Positions 26,198 to 35,956 are shown, numbered from the stretch's first letter. The stretch: 64,000 bases of DNA from Arthrobacter sp. zg-Y238 (GCF_024385525.1 NZ_JANFLU010000011.1:186001-250000), one strand, 5' to 3'. Program-made: numbers and translations. Notes: generated by a model from the sequence alone, not told the origin.

Positions 26198-29100
26198 GCG
26201 TCCTCCGCAGAACCTCGGCACCGCTGGCGCGGCAGAAAATCAGCACCAGTTCACTGACCTCTTCGCCGGTGATCCGGCCGATCATCTTGGCGTACGTCCC
26301 CAGCTGCCGCCAATAGGCAGCCAGCTGGTCCTGTCCCAGGCTGATATCGGTCTTGAAATCGGCGATCACCAGACTGCCGTCATCCTCCCGGTACATCAGG
26401 TCGATGATGCCCTCTACGGTGTGACCGGCCTCGGGCACCATGATCGGCAGTTCGAGCCAGTGCTCGCGTCCGGCAGCCCGCCGGACAGGGGCACTCTCCA
26501 GCGCTGCCCGGGCGGACGCTTCCAGATCGGCAGCGTTGCGCAGGCCCGCGCTTGCAGCGACGTCGGCCGCCAGCCCGGGAAGCGACGGCGACAGTTCCAG
26601 ATCCGTGAGTTCGAGCAGACGGTGCAGCGAGGTGCCGAATACCGTCCCGTGTTCCTCCGGCTTGCCGGCGAACCCTGGAAGCACTTCCTCGATTCCGGCC
26701 GGCGCATGGAACACGTCCGCGGTACCGTAGTTCGTCGTCACCCCATTACCGTCACCCTTCGCCAGAGCGGTAACCGAGGTTCGGGACACACGCGCCGATT
26801 CGGCGGCCCAGCCGGCACTTGAAGCCAGCCAATCGTCCCAGGCAGGCACCGGAACGGCCGTGCTTCGGTCTTTGTGCAGCGGTAGGAGATCCTCCGGCAA
26901 CTCCCGCTCCGGGGCCAGCTCGTCGTCGTCGACCGACGCCAGGAGGGCGCTGAGGCTGCTGGACGAACCACTATAGTGCGAGACGACCAGATGGCTCTCT
27001 GCCCGGGTGCAGGCGACGTAAAGCAAGCGTCGCCGTTCCGCCTCCGTGAACGTCTTCTCCACGGCGGCAGCTTCTGCATAGCCGCCGGTCGAGACCCCCT
27101 TACGGAAGCGGATGAACACGTTGCCTGCCTCGTCCCAAAGGGCGGGCTCAGGTGAGTGCTTGGGAGCGGAGCCGGCACCGGCCAGCACAACCATCGGGAA
27201 TTCCAGGCCTTTGGAAGCATGGATGGTCATGATCCGAACCGCCTGCATATCGGTCTCGGGCACCATTGCCTCCTTGACGCGGGCGTTTTCCTCCTGCTGC
27301 ACGGCAGTCCACACCAGATAGTCCCGCAGCCCGCCGTGGGTCGCTTCCGTCCAGGCCCGGGCCTGATCGGTGACAAAGCGGATCCGCCGCCACACATCGC
27401 GGTAACGCGGGGTATCGGTTGCTGCCTCCAACACCCGCCGGTCGGCGGCGATCCGCTCGATCAGCTCCGCAGGGGAGAGCAGCGGCAGTTCCCGGTGCAA
27501 ACCGGACAGGTATGCCAGCCCGGCCCGCACCGGGGAGTTCTCCTGTCCCTCGGGCGCCGGCGCGTACAGGTTCCAGGTTCCGCCGGCCTGCTTCCAGCGG
27601 AAAAGGTCGTCGTCGCCGCAGGCAAAGAGCGCCGACCGCAAGGCCAGTACGAGGGCTGCCTGGTCGGCGGTGTTGGCCAGTGTCCGCAGGGCCAGCAGGA
27701 GATCGGTCACTTCCTGCGTGGCGTAGACCAGTGAGGAGGCTTCGGCCCGGTATTCGATGCCCGCGGCGTCCAGGGCGTCCTCCACATAGGGCAGCGCGGT
27801 GCGGGTGGGCAGCAGGATGCAGACGTCCTGCAGCTGGAGCGGCCGCCGTGCGAACCCTTCCTTGTTTCCAGCCTGGTGCTGCCACGCCGGCGTTCCGCCG
27901 GTGCCGGTGGCCAGGCGGATCGCGGCGGCGACGTCGGCCGCTTCCTGCCGGCTCCGGGCCGCCGCGGTCACCTTTCCGTTCTCATCGGGAGTGGCACCGT
28001 TGCGTCCGAGCACGACGACGGCGGGACCGTCGTCGTCGTGCCAGGCCGGCCGGGCCGGGTCCGGAACCAGAGGGTCGTACGGAGGCTGGATGGTCCCGTT
28101 TCCAACGATCAGGTGATTGAAGACCGCGTTGACCCAGTCCAACAGCGCCGTTCCGGAGCGGAAGTTGGTCTGCAGGGTGGCCACCTCGGAACCAGGATCC
28201 GCGACGGCGCGGGCACGGGCGGCGAGGAAGGTGGCGATGTCAGCCCGGCGGAAGCGGTAGATGGACTGCTTCGGATCACCGACCATAAACAGGCGTCCCG
28301 GTGCCACCGGAAGGTCCTCCCAGCCGTCGGGGCCGCAGCTGGTGTCCGCCGCCAGACGGACGGCGATCTCGGCCTGGACCGGATCGGTGTCCTGGAATTC
28401 GTCCAGCATCAGATGCGTGTAGCGCCGGTGGAGGGGCAGGCGTGCAGGGGCGTCGGGTTCGGTGTCTCCCACCAGCAGGTCGCGGGCGTGGACGAGCAGG
28501 TCGTGGTACTCCAGCTCACCGCTGCGCTGGCGCACCTTCGCAGCAGCCAGCAGGACTTCGGCCAGGACCGCGCTGACCGTGTTGACGGCCGGGGACACCT
28601 GGCGGGCAATCAGCCCGTCCCGCTCTTCGACCAACAGTTGGAACTGCTGCTGGATGCTTTTGACGTCGCCGCCCCAGTTCTTCTTGGAGCCCTTCCTGGC
28701 GTAGCCGGTGGAGGGCAGGGTGTTCAGGACGTCGATGATCCTCCCGAAATCCCCCGATCCGCGAACCTCCTCGAGCTCGTCCCGCCACTCCTGCACCAAG
28801 GGGAAGCATGCCAAGAGCTTGTCCGTCGGGTCGGTGCAGACAGCCTTCTGCTCGAGGACCAATTCGGCGACACGCAGGAGCGGCCCCACATCGAGCGCCG
28901 GAACGCTCTGCCGCAGCGGCGGGTGGGTCCGAAGCCTGTCCCAGTTGCCGTCGAGGGCAGCGGCAACACTCCGCAGCTGGTCCAGGGTCACGCCGACGGC
29001 GAGCAGCACCCGAAGCGCGGCGTCGGCCGCCGGATCGGTAAACAGTGCCTGGCGTGCCTCTTCCCACCGGTGTTCGAAGGCGATCTCGGCGCGAAGCTCG

Positions 29101-29513
29101 TCCACCACGGTGATCAGCGGCGGCACTCCGGCCTCGATGGGGTATTCGCCGATCAGCCGGGCGGCGAAAGAGTGGATGGTCCCGATGGGTGCGGCATCGA
29201 GGCGGTCCAGCGCGGTGTTCCGCCGCTCGGTCCGGAGCTCATCCAGCCCGTAGGTTTTGGCGAGTTCGCCGCGCAGCCGGTCCCGGAGCTCGCCGGCGGC
29301 TTTCTCGGTGAAGGTGATGGCGGCAATCGCGCCGACGTCGACGCCGCCGTCCACCAGGGCGGCGATGCGCCCGACCAGGGCATGGGTCTTGCCGCTTCCG
29401 GCGCCCGCCTCGACGAACACGGTGGTGTCCAGGGCATCGCCGATGACGTACCGGTCGTCGGCGTCCTTCAGGTCCGGCTGGGCCGGGAACGGGGAGGTCT
29501 TCGGCTGGCTCAT
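26190..29513 (-). CDS. AddA/RecB-like UvrD helicase with C-terminal nuclease domain
   Basis: A 1107-residue UvrD-family helicase. Walker A EAGAGSGKTHALVG is at about residues 34-47, the DExQ box LMLDEFQDTDP near 370, GDPKQSIYRFRRAD near 415, and the C-terminal helicase motif TIHASKGLEFPMVVLAG near 770. The last 150 residues hold a RecB-type PD-(D/E)XK nuclease: GIIDLMYREDDG followed by VIADFKTDISLGQDQLAAY. With the next gene upstream it forms a two-subunit DNA-end-processing machine of the AddAB/AdnAB kind. ATG 29513 overlaps the stop of the partner gene (ATGA). Confidence 0.85.
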   Translation of the reverse strand: MSQPKTSPFPAQPDLKDADDRYVIGDALDTTVFVEAGAGSGKTHALVGRIAALVDGGVDVGAIAAITFTEKAAGELRDRLRGELAKTYGLDELRTERRNTALDRLDAAPIGTIHSFAARLIGEYPIEAGVPPLITVVDELRAEIAFEHRWEEARQALFTDPAADAALRVLLAVGVTLDQLRSVAAALDGNWDRLRTHPPLRQSVPALDVGPLLRVAELVLEQKAVCTDPTDKLLACFPLVQEWRDELEEVRGSGDFGRIIDVLNTLPSTGYARKGSKKNWGGDVKSIQQQFQLLVEERDGLIARQVSPAVNTVSAVLAEVLLAAAKVRQRSGELEYHDLLVHARDLLVGDTEPDAPARLPLHRRYTHLMLDEFQDTDPVQAEIAVRLAADTSCGPDGWEDLPVAPGRLFMVGDPKQSIYRFRRADIATFLAARARAVADPGSEVATLQTNFRSGTALLDWVNAVFNHLIVGNGTIQPPYDPLVPDPARPAWHDDDGPAVVVLGRNGATPDENGKVTAAARSRQEAADVAAAIRLATGTGGTPAWQHQAGNKEGFARRPLQLQDVCILLPTRTALPYVEDALDAAGIEYRAEASSLVYATQEVTDLLLALRTLANTADQAALVLALRSALFACGDDDLFRWKQAGGTWNLYAPAPEGQENSPVRAGLAYLSGLHRELPLLSPAELIERIAADRRVLEAATDTPRYRDVWRRIRFVTDQARAWTEATHGGLRDYLVWTAVQQEENARVKEAMVPETDMQAVRIMTIHASKGLEFPMVVLAGAGSAPKHSPEPALWDEAGNVFIRFRKGVSTGGYAEAAAVEKTFTEAERRRLLYVACTRAESHLVVSHYSGSSSSLSALLASVDDDELAPERELPEDLLPLHKDRSTAVPVPAWDDWLASSAGWAAESARVSRTSVTALAKGDGNGVTTNYGTADVFHAPAGIEEVLPGFAGKPEEHGTVFGTSLHRLLELTDLELSPSLPGLAADVAASAGLRNAADLEASARAALESAPVRRAAGREHWLELPIMVPEAGHTVEGIIDLMYREDDGSLVIADFKTDISLGQDQLAAYWRQLGTYAKMIGRITGEEVSELVLIFCRASGAEVLRRTHG

Positions 29514-32377
29514 TTGTCCTCCTCGAAGAAGCGGGAATAGTCGCCCAGGGCGGGGCTGTCCTTGAGCCGCTCCCAGGTGTGCCGCATTCCGGCGGCGCCC
29601 ATCAGGGTGGTGTGGTTGATGTAGTGGTCCGATTCGGGCCGGGGCGGAAAGATCCCGGCCTGCAGGGCCGCCACGACCAGTCCGGCGTCCTCGCGGAGCC
29701 GGGCCTCGACGTCGGGACCCACCTCGTAGCCCACCCGTTCATACTTCCCGGCGGCGGTGATGAACCGGTATTCAGCCCGGACCTCCGCTGCGGGATCCGT
29801 AACTAAACGCCGGGCGAACACTCCATAGACCGGCAGCTGAAACCGGGTGCCACCGGCGGTGGGATCCTCGCGGGTCAGCTTCTTATACTTGTCCGCCTTG
29901 CCGGTCTTGTAGTCGATCACCAGCACCTGTCCGTTGGAGTGCCGGTCTACACGATCGACCTTGCCGCGGAACCTGACGGTGTTTCCGTTCGGCAGGTCCA
30001 GTTCCACGGGAGGTTCGCCGGCCTCGGCGCCGAACTCGGCTTCCACCGCTACGTGCTGCCAGCCGGCGTCGCGCGCCTGCTGGTCCATGTCGTGGACCTT
30101 CTGCAGGTCGGTGCGGATCCGGGACTTGTCCCGGTCCCAGGTGTGCCGCAGCCAGGCCGGATTGGTGGTGGCCTCAAATGCCTTCTCGGCAATTTCCAGC
30201 AACCGCTCGGAGGAAGCGGTCTGGCTGCCGTCGGTCAGGCCGCGGACGTAGTCCTCTAGTATCCGGTGCATCAGGTTGCCGCGCTGCAGTCTGCTGATCT
30301 GGACCTCAAGGGTCACGTCCTCAAACAGCTCGGCCTTGAGGACGCGGCGCAGGAAGTATGCCAGAGGGCTGACGACCCAGTCCTCCAGATTGGTGGGGGA
30401 GATGGGCCTCCGGGGATCGATGATCGGTCCGGAAACCCCGGCGAGGTTGCCGTTGAAGCGGGAGAAGGTTCCGTTCCGGCGGTCGGCCCGTACTTCCAGC
30501 ACCGAATCCAGCACCGGATCGGCCGCCAGGGCCCCGGTGGCCAGAAGATGGCGGACGCGCCACTCCTGGCCCGTGGCTGCCACGCCTGTGGGGGAACCGT
30601 GCGTCAGGTCATGCGCGAAGGAGGGCAGGTCCGTCACCTTTGTGCCCGCGATCCAGCGCGAAGGCAGCAGGGTTCCGCCGGCGCGCAGGTTGCCGCGGGG
30701 AAACAGGATGGTGCGCTCGACGCCGGTGGCGAGCAGCCGCTGGAACTGTTCCTTCCGGGCGGCGGCACGTTCGTGGACAGTCGGCAGCTTTACCGCGAGC
30801 AGATGGCCGGCGCTGTCGGGGAGCAGCGGATTTTCCCGGATACGGGCGGGGGCGAGTCCGTCCGCCGCGCCGGTGACGAAGACGACGTCGAGATCCCGGC
30901 CCACGCCGTCGTCGTAGGAGCCCAGGATTACCCCGGTGCCGCTGCTGCCGGTCCAGAACCGGCGGGCCTCAATACCGCGGGCAACGGCGGCGCGTACCGC
31001 CGCCGCCGTGGGTGCCGGGGCGATTCCGTGCAGCAGTTCGAGGTCGCGGATCACGTCGTGGAGCGTCTCGCGGGCCTTGGCGAGTTCCGGGCGTTCCGTT
31101 GCGGCCCGCTGGCCAAGGAACTCCGAGATGAAGCCGCCCAGAGTGCCTGCGGCCTCGGCCCAGGTCCGGGCGGCGAAGACCTCGGCAAGCCGTTCGCCCA
31201 GGACCGCGAAGAACCCGGTGAACTGGGCGTAGTCCTGCTGCCGCTTTTGTTCTGCTTCCGTTGGTTCCTGGCCTTCGTCCGCGTCCTCCTGTTCGGCCGG
31301 GGGAGAGGCGTGCAGCCGCTCGCAGACGGCGCTGCTGGGCAGGTTGTCCTGGCTCCAGTACAGGACACCCTGTGCCATCACGTCCAGAATCACCCGAACA
31401 TCGGGGTTCGCCGGATCGAGGCTGAGGAGATTCACCAGCCCGCGGGCCAGCCCCGTGTCGGCCAGGCCATGCGCGGACGGGCCGACAAAGGTGATGCCGG
31501 CTTCGTCGAGGCGTTGGGCCAGCAGGGAACGATAGGGGTCGGCCGCGGAATAGAAGATGCCGATGCGGTGGCCGGGAGTGCCTGCTGCCAGTTTATTGAT
31601 GACCAGGCGGACGACGGCGCGTGCTTCGTCGTCGGCGTCGGACGCGCTGAGGACCTGCTCGCCCAGGGCGGGGGAGGACGCCGCGGTGAGGTAGGTGGCG
31701 CGGGCGTGCTGTTCGAGAGCGGCACGGAACGCTGCGGCGGACGGGTCCTGCTCGTTGGCGAGCTGGAAACCGATCACCGGTCCGAGGAGCTTGCGGATCC
31801 GCGGCGTCTGCAGGGCTGCAGCGGCAGCGGAATAGAGGTCGTGTTTGGTGTACCAGCTGCTCCCCAGAACTCGGGCAGCGGCTCGGTGGACGCGGGCGAC
31901 CTCGGACACGAGCGGAGACAGGCCGGTCACGTCGTCGGGGTAGGCTGCGTCGAGGGATGCGGAGGTCGCGGCGATCGCGCGTGCGGTGGCCGGCTGGTCG
32001 GCGACTTCGGCAAACAGCCCGGGCGCTTCGGCCAAGACTGCGGTGACGGCGCCTTCGCGGACCATGGCCGGGAGCGGGGCACGGCCGGAGAGCCGACCAT
32101 CTGCGGCCGCGAGTTCCTCGGCCAGATCAGCCAGCGTGGTGGTGCTGACGGCGGCGCTGCCGCGGCCGTCGTTGAGGATTCGGCCCAGATAATGGGACAG
32201 GTCCAGTGCCGAGGCGCGGCTGGGTGCGATCACCGTGACCGGCTGCAGCGGCCGGCCCTGCTGGGCCGCTGCGACGGCGTCGGCCAGGGCATGCAGTGCA
32301 TGTGGTGTGCTGATGTGGGACCGCGTCCGGGCCCCTGCGCTCGGTGTTGAATCAGCACCGGATGGATCTGTACTCAA
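29510..32377 (-). CDS. AddB/RecC-like PD-(D/E)XK nuclease subunit
   Basis: A protein of about 955 residues. The N-terminal three quarters look like an inactivated helicase: VTVIAPSRASALDL replaces a Walker A, with later helicase-like framework such as VILGSYDDGVGRDLDVVFVTGAADGLAPARI. The C-terminal nuclease has RLQRGNLMHRILEDYVRG, then RFRGKVDRVDRHSNG and VLVIDYKTGKADKYKK (D and DYK active-site residues). Only one cysteine is present, so the AddB iron-sulphur cluster is absent. TTG 32377 is chosen because GGGGAG sits four bases upstream; an ATG at 32449 is the alternative. It probably pairs with the AddA-like product in end resection or defence. Confidence 0.75.
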   Translation of the reverse strand: MSTDPSGADSTPSAGARTRSHISTPHALHALADAVAAAQQGRPLQPVTVIAPSRASALDLSHYLGRILNDGRGSAAVSTTTLADLAEELAAADGRLSGRAPLPAMVREGAVTAVLAEAPGLFAEVADQPATARAIAATSASLDAAYPDDVTGLSPLVSEVARVHRAAARVLGSSWYTKHDLYSAAAAALQTPRIRKLLGPVIGFQLANEQDPSAAAFRAALEQHARATYLTAASSPALGEQVLSASDADDEARAVVRLVINKLAAGTPGHRIGIFYSAADPYRSLLAQRLDEAGITFVGPSAHGLADTGLARGLVNLLSLDPANPDVRVILDVMAQGVLYWSQDNLPSSAVCERLHASPPAEQEDADEGQEPTEAEQKRQQDYAQFTGFFAVLGERLAEVFAARTWAEAAGTLGGFISEFLGQRAATERPELAKARETLHDVIRDLELLHGIAPAPTAAAVRAAVARGIEARRFWTGSSGTGVILGSYDDGVGRDLDVVFVTGAADGLAPARIRENPLLPDSAGHLLAVKLPTVHERAAARKEQFQRLLATGVERTILFPRGNLRAGGTLLPSRWIAGTKVTDLPSFAHDLTHGSPTGVAATGQEWRVRHLLATGALAADPVLDSVLEVRADRRNGTFSRFNGNLAGVSGPIIDPRRPISPTNLEDWVVSPLAYFLRRVLKAELFEDVTLEVQISRLQRGNLMHRILEDYVRGLTDGSQTASSERLLEIAEKAFEATTNPAWLRHTWDRDKSRIRTDLQKVHDMDQQARDAGWQHVAVEAEFGAEAGEPPVELDLPNGNTVRFRGKVDRVDRHSNGQVLVIDYKTGKADKYKKLTREDPTAGGTRFQLPVYGVFARRLVTDPAAEVRAEYRFITAAGKYERVGYEVGPDVEARLREDAGLVVAALQAGIFPPRPESDHYINHTTLMGAAGMRHTWERLKDSPALGDYSRFFEEDK

Positions 32378-32463
32378 TGAACTCCCCTTGTTATTAAGTG
32401 CACTCAACCTAGCAGTAGGTGATTGAAACCGCGGGGAACGTTTACACAAGCACTCAGTACAAA

Positions 32464-33216
32464 TCAGAGCCGTGGTCGCTCGAGGACCTGCCTCACATAC
32501 CCATCCAGAAGTGCGGCGAGTTCGTCGTCCGAGAGGATGTCCAAAACCACATGCGAGCGGGCAGCCAACACCCGGGGGATCAACCCCCTCATCAGTTCAG
32601 TTCGAAGTATGGGCAGCAGCCCGTTCGCTTCAGCCCGCCATACTGCATCCCGGGCTGCCCTTGCTGCTTTTCGGTTCCCCGAAAGGCCGGACCGTTCCAT
32701 AATCTGCACAAACTCGTCCTCACCCAATGGAGAGCAACCACCGGGGGCCGCGTTCAGGTCCGGCCCAAGAGCCCACGCCCGCCACCAGAGGCGACGGAGT
32801 GCGTTTCGGGGTACGCCTATAAGTCGATTCTCAGCTCTCTGGGGGAAACGCCAGGGTGCGAGCTCGGGAACCAATACCAGCGTGAGGAAACTCCAGACAC
32901 CTTCGACGGCGGCGTCTCCGGGGACAATTCCGAGCTCCTTATATAGGTAGGTGCCCAAGGTGCGGTCGAGATTTTGTTGGGATCGCTGATCGAGCTTGGA
33001 GGGAAATCCGTACCTGGATGCGATCTCTCGGAGTCCGTCCTGGATCCGTTGCAGCTCTTGTTGTGGAACAGGGATTCCGCCTACAGCTGCAGGGGCCGCG
33101 GAAGGATGGCTAAGGGCACCATAGCCGACCAATTCAGTGAGGCCTTTGTCGGCCAGCTCGGCGATAATCCTGTGCGCGACGTCGCGGGGCAATCGGGGAT
33201 AGATGTAGATGCTCAT
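32464..33216 (-). CDS. DUF6339-like protein of the Z1/GHKL cluster
   Basis: A 250-residue protein starting MSIYIYPRLPRDVAHRIIAEL. It is largely helical, with SRYGFPSKLDQRSQQNLDRTLGTYLY near residue 90, EGVWSFLTLVLVPELAPWRFP near 125 and a C-terminal segment on RNALRRLWWRAW. From memory it resembles the DUF6339 family, which has no known activity and often sits beside Z1-helicase genes. ATG 33216 overlaps the stop of the preceding gene (ATGA). It is the last gene of the nine-gene cluster; the AddB-like gene follows 86 bp later. Confidence 0.6.
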   Translation of the reverse strand: MSIYIYPRLPRDVAHRIIAELADKGLTELVGYGALSHPSAAPAAVGGIPVPQQELQRIQDGLREIASRYGFPSKLDQRSQQNLDRTLGTYLYKELGIVPGDAAVEGVWSFLTLVLVPELAPWRFPQRAENRLIGVPRNALRRLWWRAWALGPDLNAAPGGCSPLGEDEFVQIMERSGLSGNRKAARAARDAVWRAEANGLLPILRTELMRGLIPRVLAARSHVVLDILSDDELAALLDGYVRQVLERPRL

Positions 33217-34106
33217 GACAGTTTTCCTATGGTGCTTTGCACATGGGCCTCAAACTTGGACGGTTCACTGTCCCAGAGTTTCCGGAGAATGTGCGGATCC
33301 GAGATTTGTGGCCACAGCTGCTGCAGGAGGCATCGGAGAACGGCTGCCACCGAGGGGTCCTCATGGTCGGGATCCCGGTCCAGAACTGTATCTGACTGCA
33401 CTGCCAGGACGGCCATCTGGCGGGTCACATCAATGTCCAGCAAATGCTGCAGCTGCTTGTTTTCCGGAGTGTGCAGTCCCTGCAGGAGACGCCTAATCGC
33501 CGGCTGTGACGTGTTCATGGACAGGCGCACGGCACTTGCAAAGGAGGCTTCCGGGTCGGACAGGTCGGCATCCAGCTGCCAAAGGGCATCGGGAGTGTCC
33601 GGGCGTGTTCGCCGGAAATCTTCCGCATCCGTTGGGAACTGGGCCCCGATCCCCTGGAGATAGACATGTACCGAGTGCTTCCAAAGGATGCTTCCCCGCT
33701 GGTGTGGGGCCAACGGATCCAGAGGAACGGAGGCATCTACGAGAATGAACGTGGTAAGGGTTAGGCGTCCGCCTAACTCGGTGCCGGGAACATCAAGCTG
33801 GAGTGGAACGGAAACATTCGCATCTGCAGGGGCTGCTGCATCCAAGAGCAGGATGTCGGCTTTGGTCGAATCGGATTTGGCTTTGACGACCACCCGGAAC
33901 TGACTTCCTTCCCCCATCCGGCACTGAGCGAGGATAAGCGGACGGTCTATCGTGACCTCAGCTTGAAGGCTGAGCACAGTCTGGTAATCCCACGAGTCCA
34001 TCTCTTCCGGAAGCGCTTCGCCGGAACCGTTTCTGGAGAAAAACCACCCTGAATGAACTACTGAATTTGGGTCCGGAGTGTAGAAAGGTGACACGGAGAT
34101 TTTCAT
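33213..34106 (-). CDS. Uncharacterised protein of the Z1/GHKL cluster
   Basis: A 297-residue protein I cannot assign. The N-terminal half is beta-rich (MKISVSPFYTPDPNSVVHSGWF; QAEVTIDRPLILAQCRMGEGSQFRVVVKA; VPLQLDVPGTELGGRLTLTTFILVD), and the C-terminal half is helical, with RRLLQGLHTPENKQLQHLLDIDVTRQM and a DPHILRKLWDSEPS tail. No catalytic motif is visible. It overlaps the GHKL ATPase gene upstream and the DUF6339-like gene downstream by four bases each, so its product is probably made stoichiometrically with them and may be a structural subunit. Confidence 0.6.
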   Translation of the reverse strand: MKISVSPFYTPDPNSVVHSGWFFSRNGSGEALPEEMDSWDYQTVLSLQAEVTIDRPLILAQCRMGEGSQFRVVVKAKSDSTKADILLLDAAAPADANVSVPLQLDVPGTELGGRLTLTTFILVDASVPLDPLAPHQRGSILWKHSVHVYLQGIGAQFPTDAEDFRRTRPDTPDALWQLDADLSDPEASFASAVRLSMNTSQPAIRRLLQGLHTPENKQLQHLLDIDVTRQMAVLAVQSDTVLDRDPDHEDPSVAAVLRCLLQQLWPQISDPHILRKLWDSEPSKFEAHVQSTIGKLS

Positions 34107-35956
34107 GCAGTACTGCTTTCTACATCCGCTGAAACATCCCAGAGAACACTGGATGCTGATGAACGTTTCGCGCAGATGACTGCGTGTACGGGCTCGTCAC
34201 CGAAGACTTTGAACCCAGAGCGGTGCCCCTTCAAAGGTTCTCGGTTCCCGTCGTACTCCGCGGAGATCAATTCCAGCTGGGGGTCCAGTGTGGCGTCACT
34301 CGTAGCACCATCCAGCGCAACCCCCACAGAAACAGTGACAAAAGTGACGTCAGTGCCCTTAGGTGGTGTCACGAGGCAGCGCAGATAAGAGGCGGTTTGG
34401 TTGCCGAGCATTCGGGGGCCGGCGTCGAGTAGCTCGATGGACACGCGCTTCAGACCCCTCTTGCCGGCGCCGCCACCGCCGGACGCCCCGGGCCGCCCCT
34501 TGCCCTGCCCGGCGGTTCCGACCAAGTGGGAGAGTGCGTTAGCCACCGCGGCTGTACTGGTCGATTCAACAGCTGCTGCCGGCTTTGGCCTGCCCCACTG
34601 CGTCAGGACTGCGTGGTCGATTTCACGAAGGGCTTTGAGCACACGCAACCGCTGGTCGCGGAGAGTGACGAGGTTCGGTTGCCATGAATCATGCGTTGGC
34701 GGTTCGGCATGAGCAAATGCGTCGTCCATGGCATCGTCAGCGCGAAAAACACCGGCCCATTCGATACCTTCCTTGGCTGGCGGACCTTCCCGATACTCAA
34801 CCACGAGTTCCGGGGAACGTAGCAGCACCGTGTGGTTACAGGCCCGGTTCGTGAACGGTGAGGCCGGAGGCGGGCTGTCAGGATCATCCGGCTTGTACCC
34901 GTCATCAATAGCCACGGGTGCGCTGAAAGGGGGAGTCGGAAACGGGACTGTTGCCAGCCTTCCAAGCCGCTCTTTGTTGCGCTTAATCTCATGGAGCCGC
35001 ACAACTGCTGTTGGTTCACCACCGTCTCCCCTGAGAGCCGAGTAGGCCGCAACGAAGTGGTTTAGGGGCGGTCTTGAATCCGGTTTCGGAATGGAGATTT
35101 CTGAACCGTCGAGGGTTGTTCGGATATCCATGGCCCTATCGTTGCCAACGAGCTTGGGCCAGAGATGCCATAAAACCGACTCGGCAATAAAGGTCATGCC
35201 CTGGTGGATGGTTCTGTGTCCGAAGTCAGGATCAAGGATCAGAATGTTCGTTCCCAGCGAGCCTTCAGCGATATCCGGCATACCAAGCCGAGCGGCGAGC
35301 GTGTCTGCCTCAATGCCCTCCAGCGGGACGGGTTCGCTCGAATCGTCTCTGCCCCACCAATGGCGCCCTGTATGGAGGATCCCGCCGAGCGCGAACTGAC
35401 TACCGATACTGCAGGCGATCAAGCGGCTCACGGGAGCACCGTTATGATTAGCCCGGCTGTGAACAACTATGGTGTGGGGTCGTGAAGCGATGTAGGCAAT
35501 GGTCTTGCCGAAGCCGTAGGTACCTCCGGTCATGCCGTCGGTGTTGGCTTTGCCCACATTGAGGATGAAGTCGACCCAGTCATAGTTTCCATCCGTCGAC
35601 TCCAGATGCCCTTGGACTGGTCCTCCAAGTCCTTTCGTATTGCGGTCGGACACATATAGGCCCACTAGGTCCGGGCGTTGAAGGGAGTGCGCGAGCGTGG
35701 GATCCGGAAGTTCGGAGGCGTTGTGGAAAACGGATTCACGAAGGCAAGTGACAACGCTCGCCGCCAAGGTCTCGGCAGCGATGTTGAAAACCACCGGTGC
35801 TCCACTTCCATCACGCGCGTCCCAACTGTTTTGTGCTGTTTCCCTCACCAAAACGGCCAGAGGGTCGAGATTGGGGCGGCCGAGTAGTTTTGCGAACCCG
35901 TCAGCCGCTAACCCTCCACTAGGGGAAAACCGCTCGGGAATCCAATCAAGAATCAC
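34103..35956 (-). CDS. GHKL-type ATPase of the Z1 cluster (second, longer copy)
   Basis: A protein of about 617 residues with a GHKL ATP-binding domain: N-box LAVLVRETAQNSWDA near residue 35, a degenerate D-box in LYVSDRNTKGLGGP near 105, and the glycine-rich GGTYGFGKTIAYIAS near 145. The remainder has a second mixed region and a glycine-rich linker GAGKRGLKR. GTG 35956 has GAGGGA ten bases upstream; TTG 35974 with no ribosome site is the alternative. The gene overlaps the PD-(D/E)XK gene. It differs strongly from the MutL/MORC-type ATPase encoded at the other end of the cluster, so the two are not simple duplicates. Predicted to be a nucleotide-driven clamp or sensor. Confidence 0.7.
   Translation of the reverse strand: MILDWIPERFSPSGGLAADGFAKLLGRPNLDPLAVLVRETAQNSWDARDGSGAPVVFNIAAETLAASVVTCLRESVFHNASELPDPTLAHSLQRPDLVGLYVSDRNTKGLGGPVQGHLESTDGNYDWVDFILNVGKANTDGMTGGTYGFGKTIAYIASRPHTIVVHSRANHNGAPVSRLIACSIGSQFALGGILHTGRHWWGRDDSSEPVPLEGIEADTLAARLGMPDIAEGSLGTNILILDPDFGHRTIHQGMTFIAESVLWHLWPKLVGNDRAMDIRTTLDGSEISIPKPDSRPPLNHFVAAYSALRGDGGEPTAVVRLHEIKRNKERLGRLATVPFPTPPFSAPVAIDDGYKPDDPDSPPPASPFTNRACNHTVLLRSPELVVEYREGPPAKEGIEWAGVFRADDAMDDAFAHAEPPTHDSWQPNLVTLRDQRLRVLKALREIDHAVLTQWGRPKPAAAVESTSTAAVANALSHLVGTAGQGKGRPGASGGGGAGKRGLKRVSIELLDAGPRMLGNQTASYLRCLVTPPKGTDVTFVTVSVGVALDGATSDATLDPQLELISAEYDGNREPLKGHRSGFKVFGDEPVHAVICAKRSSASSVLWDVSADVESSTA

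Noticed and set aside
27876-29540. Long plus-strand open frame opposite the AddA-like gene
   Set aside because: Antisense shadow: the minus-strand frame has clear helicase and nuclease motifs, while this one is Gly/Val/Gln-rich without motifs.
30266-32350. 694-codon plus-strand open frame opposite the AddB-like gene
   Set aside because: Shadow of a conserved minus-strand nuclease gene; no ribosome site or motif.
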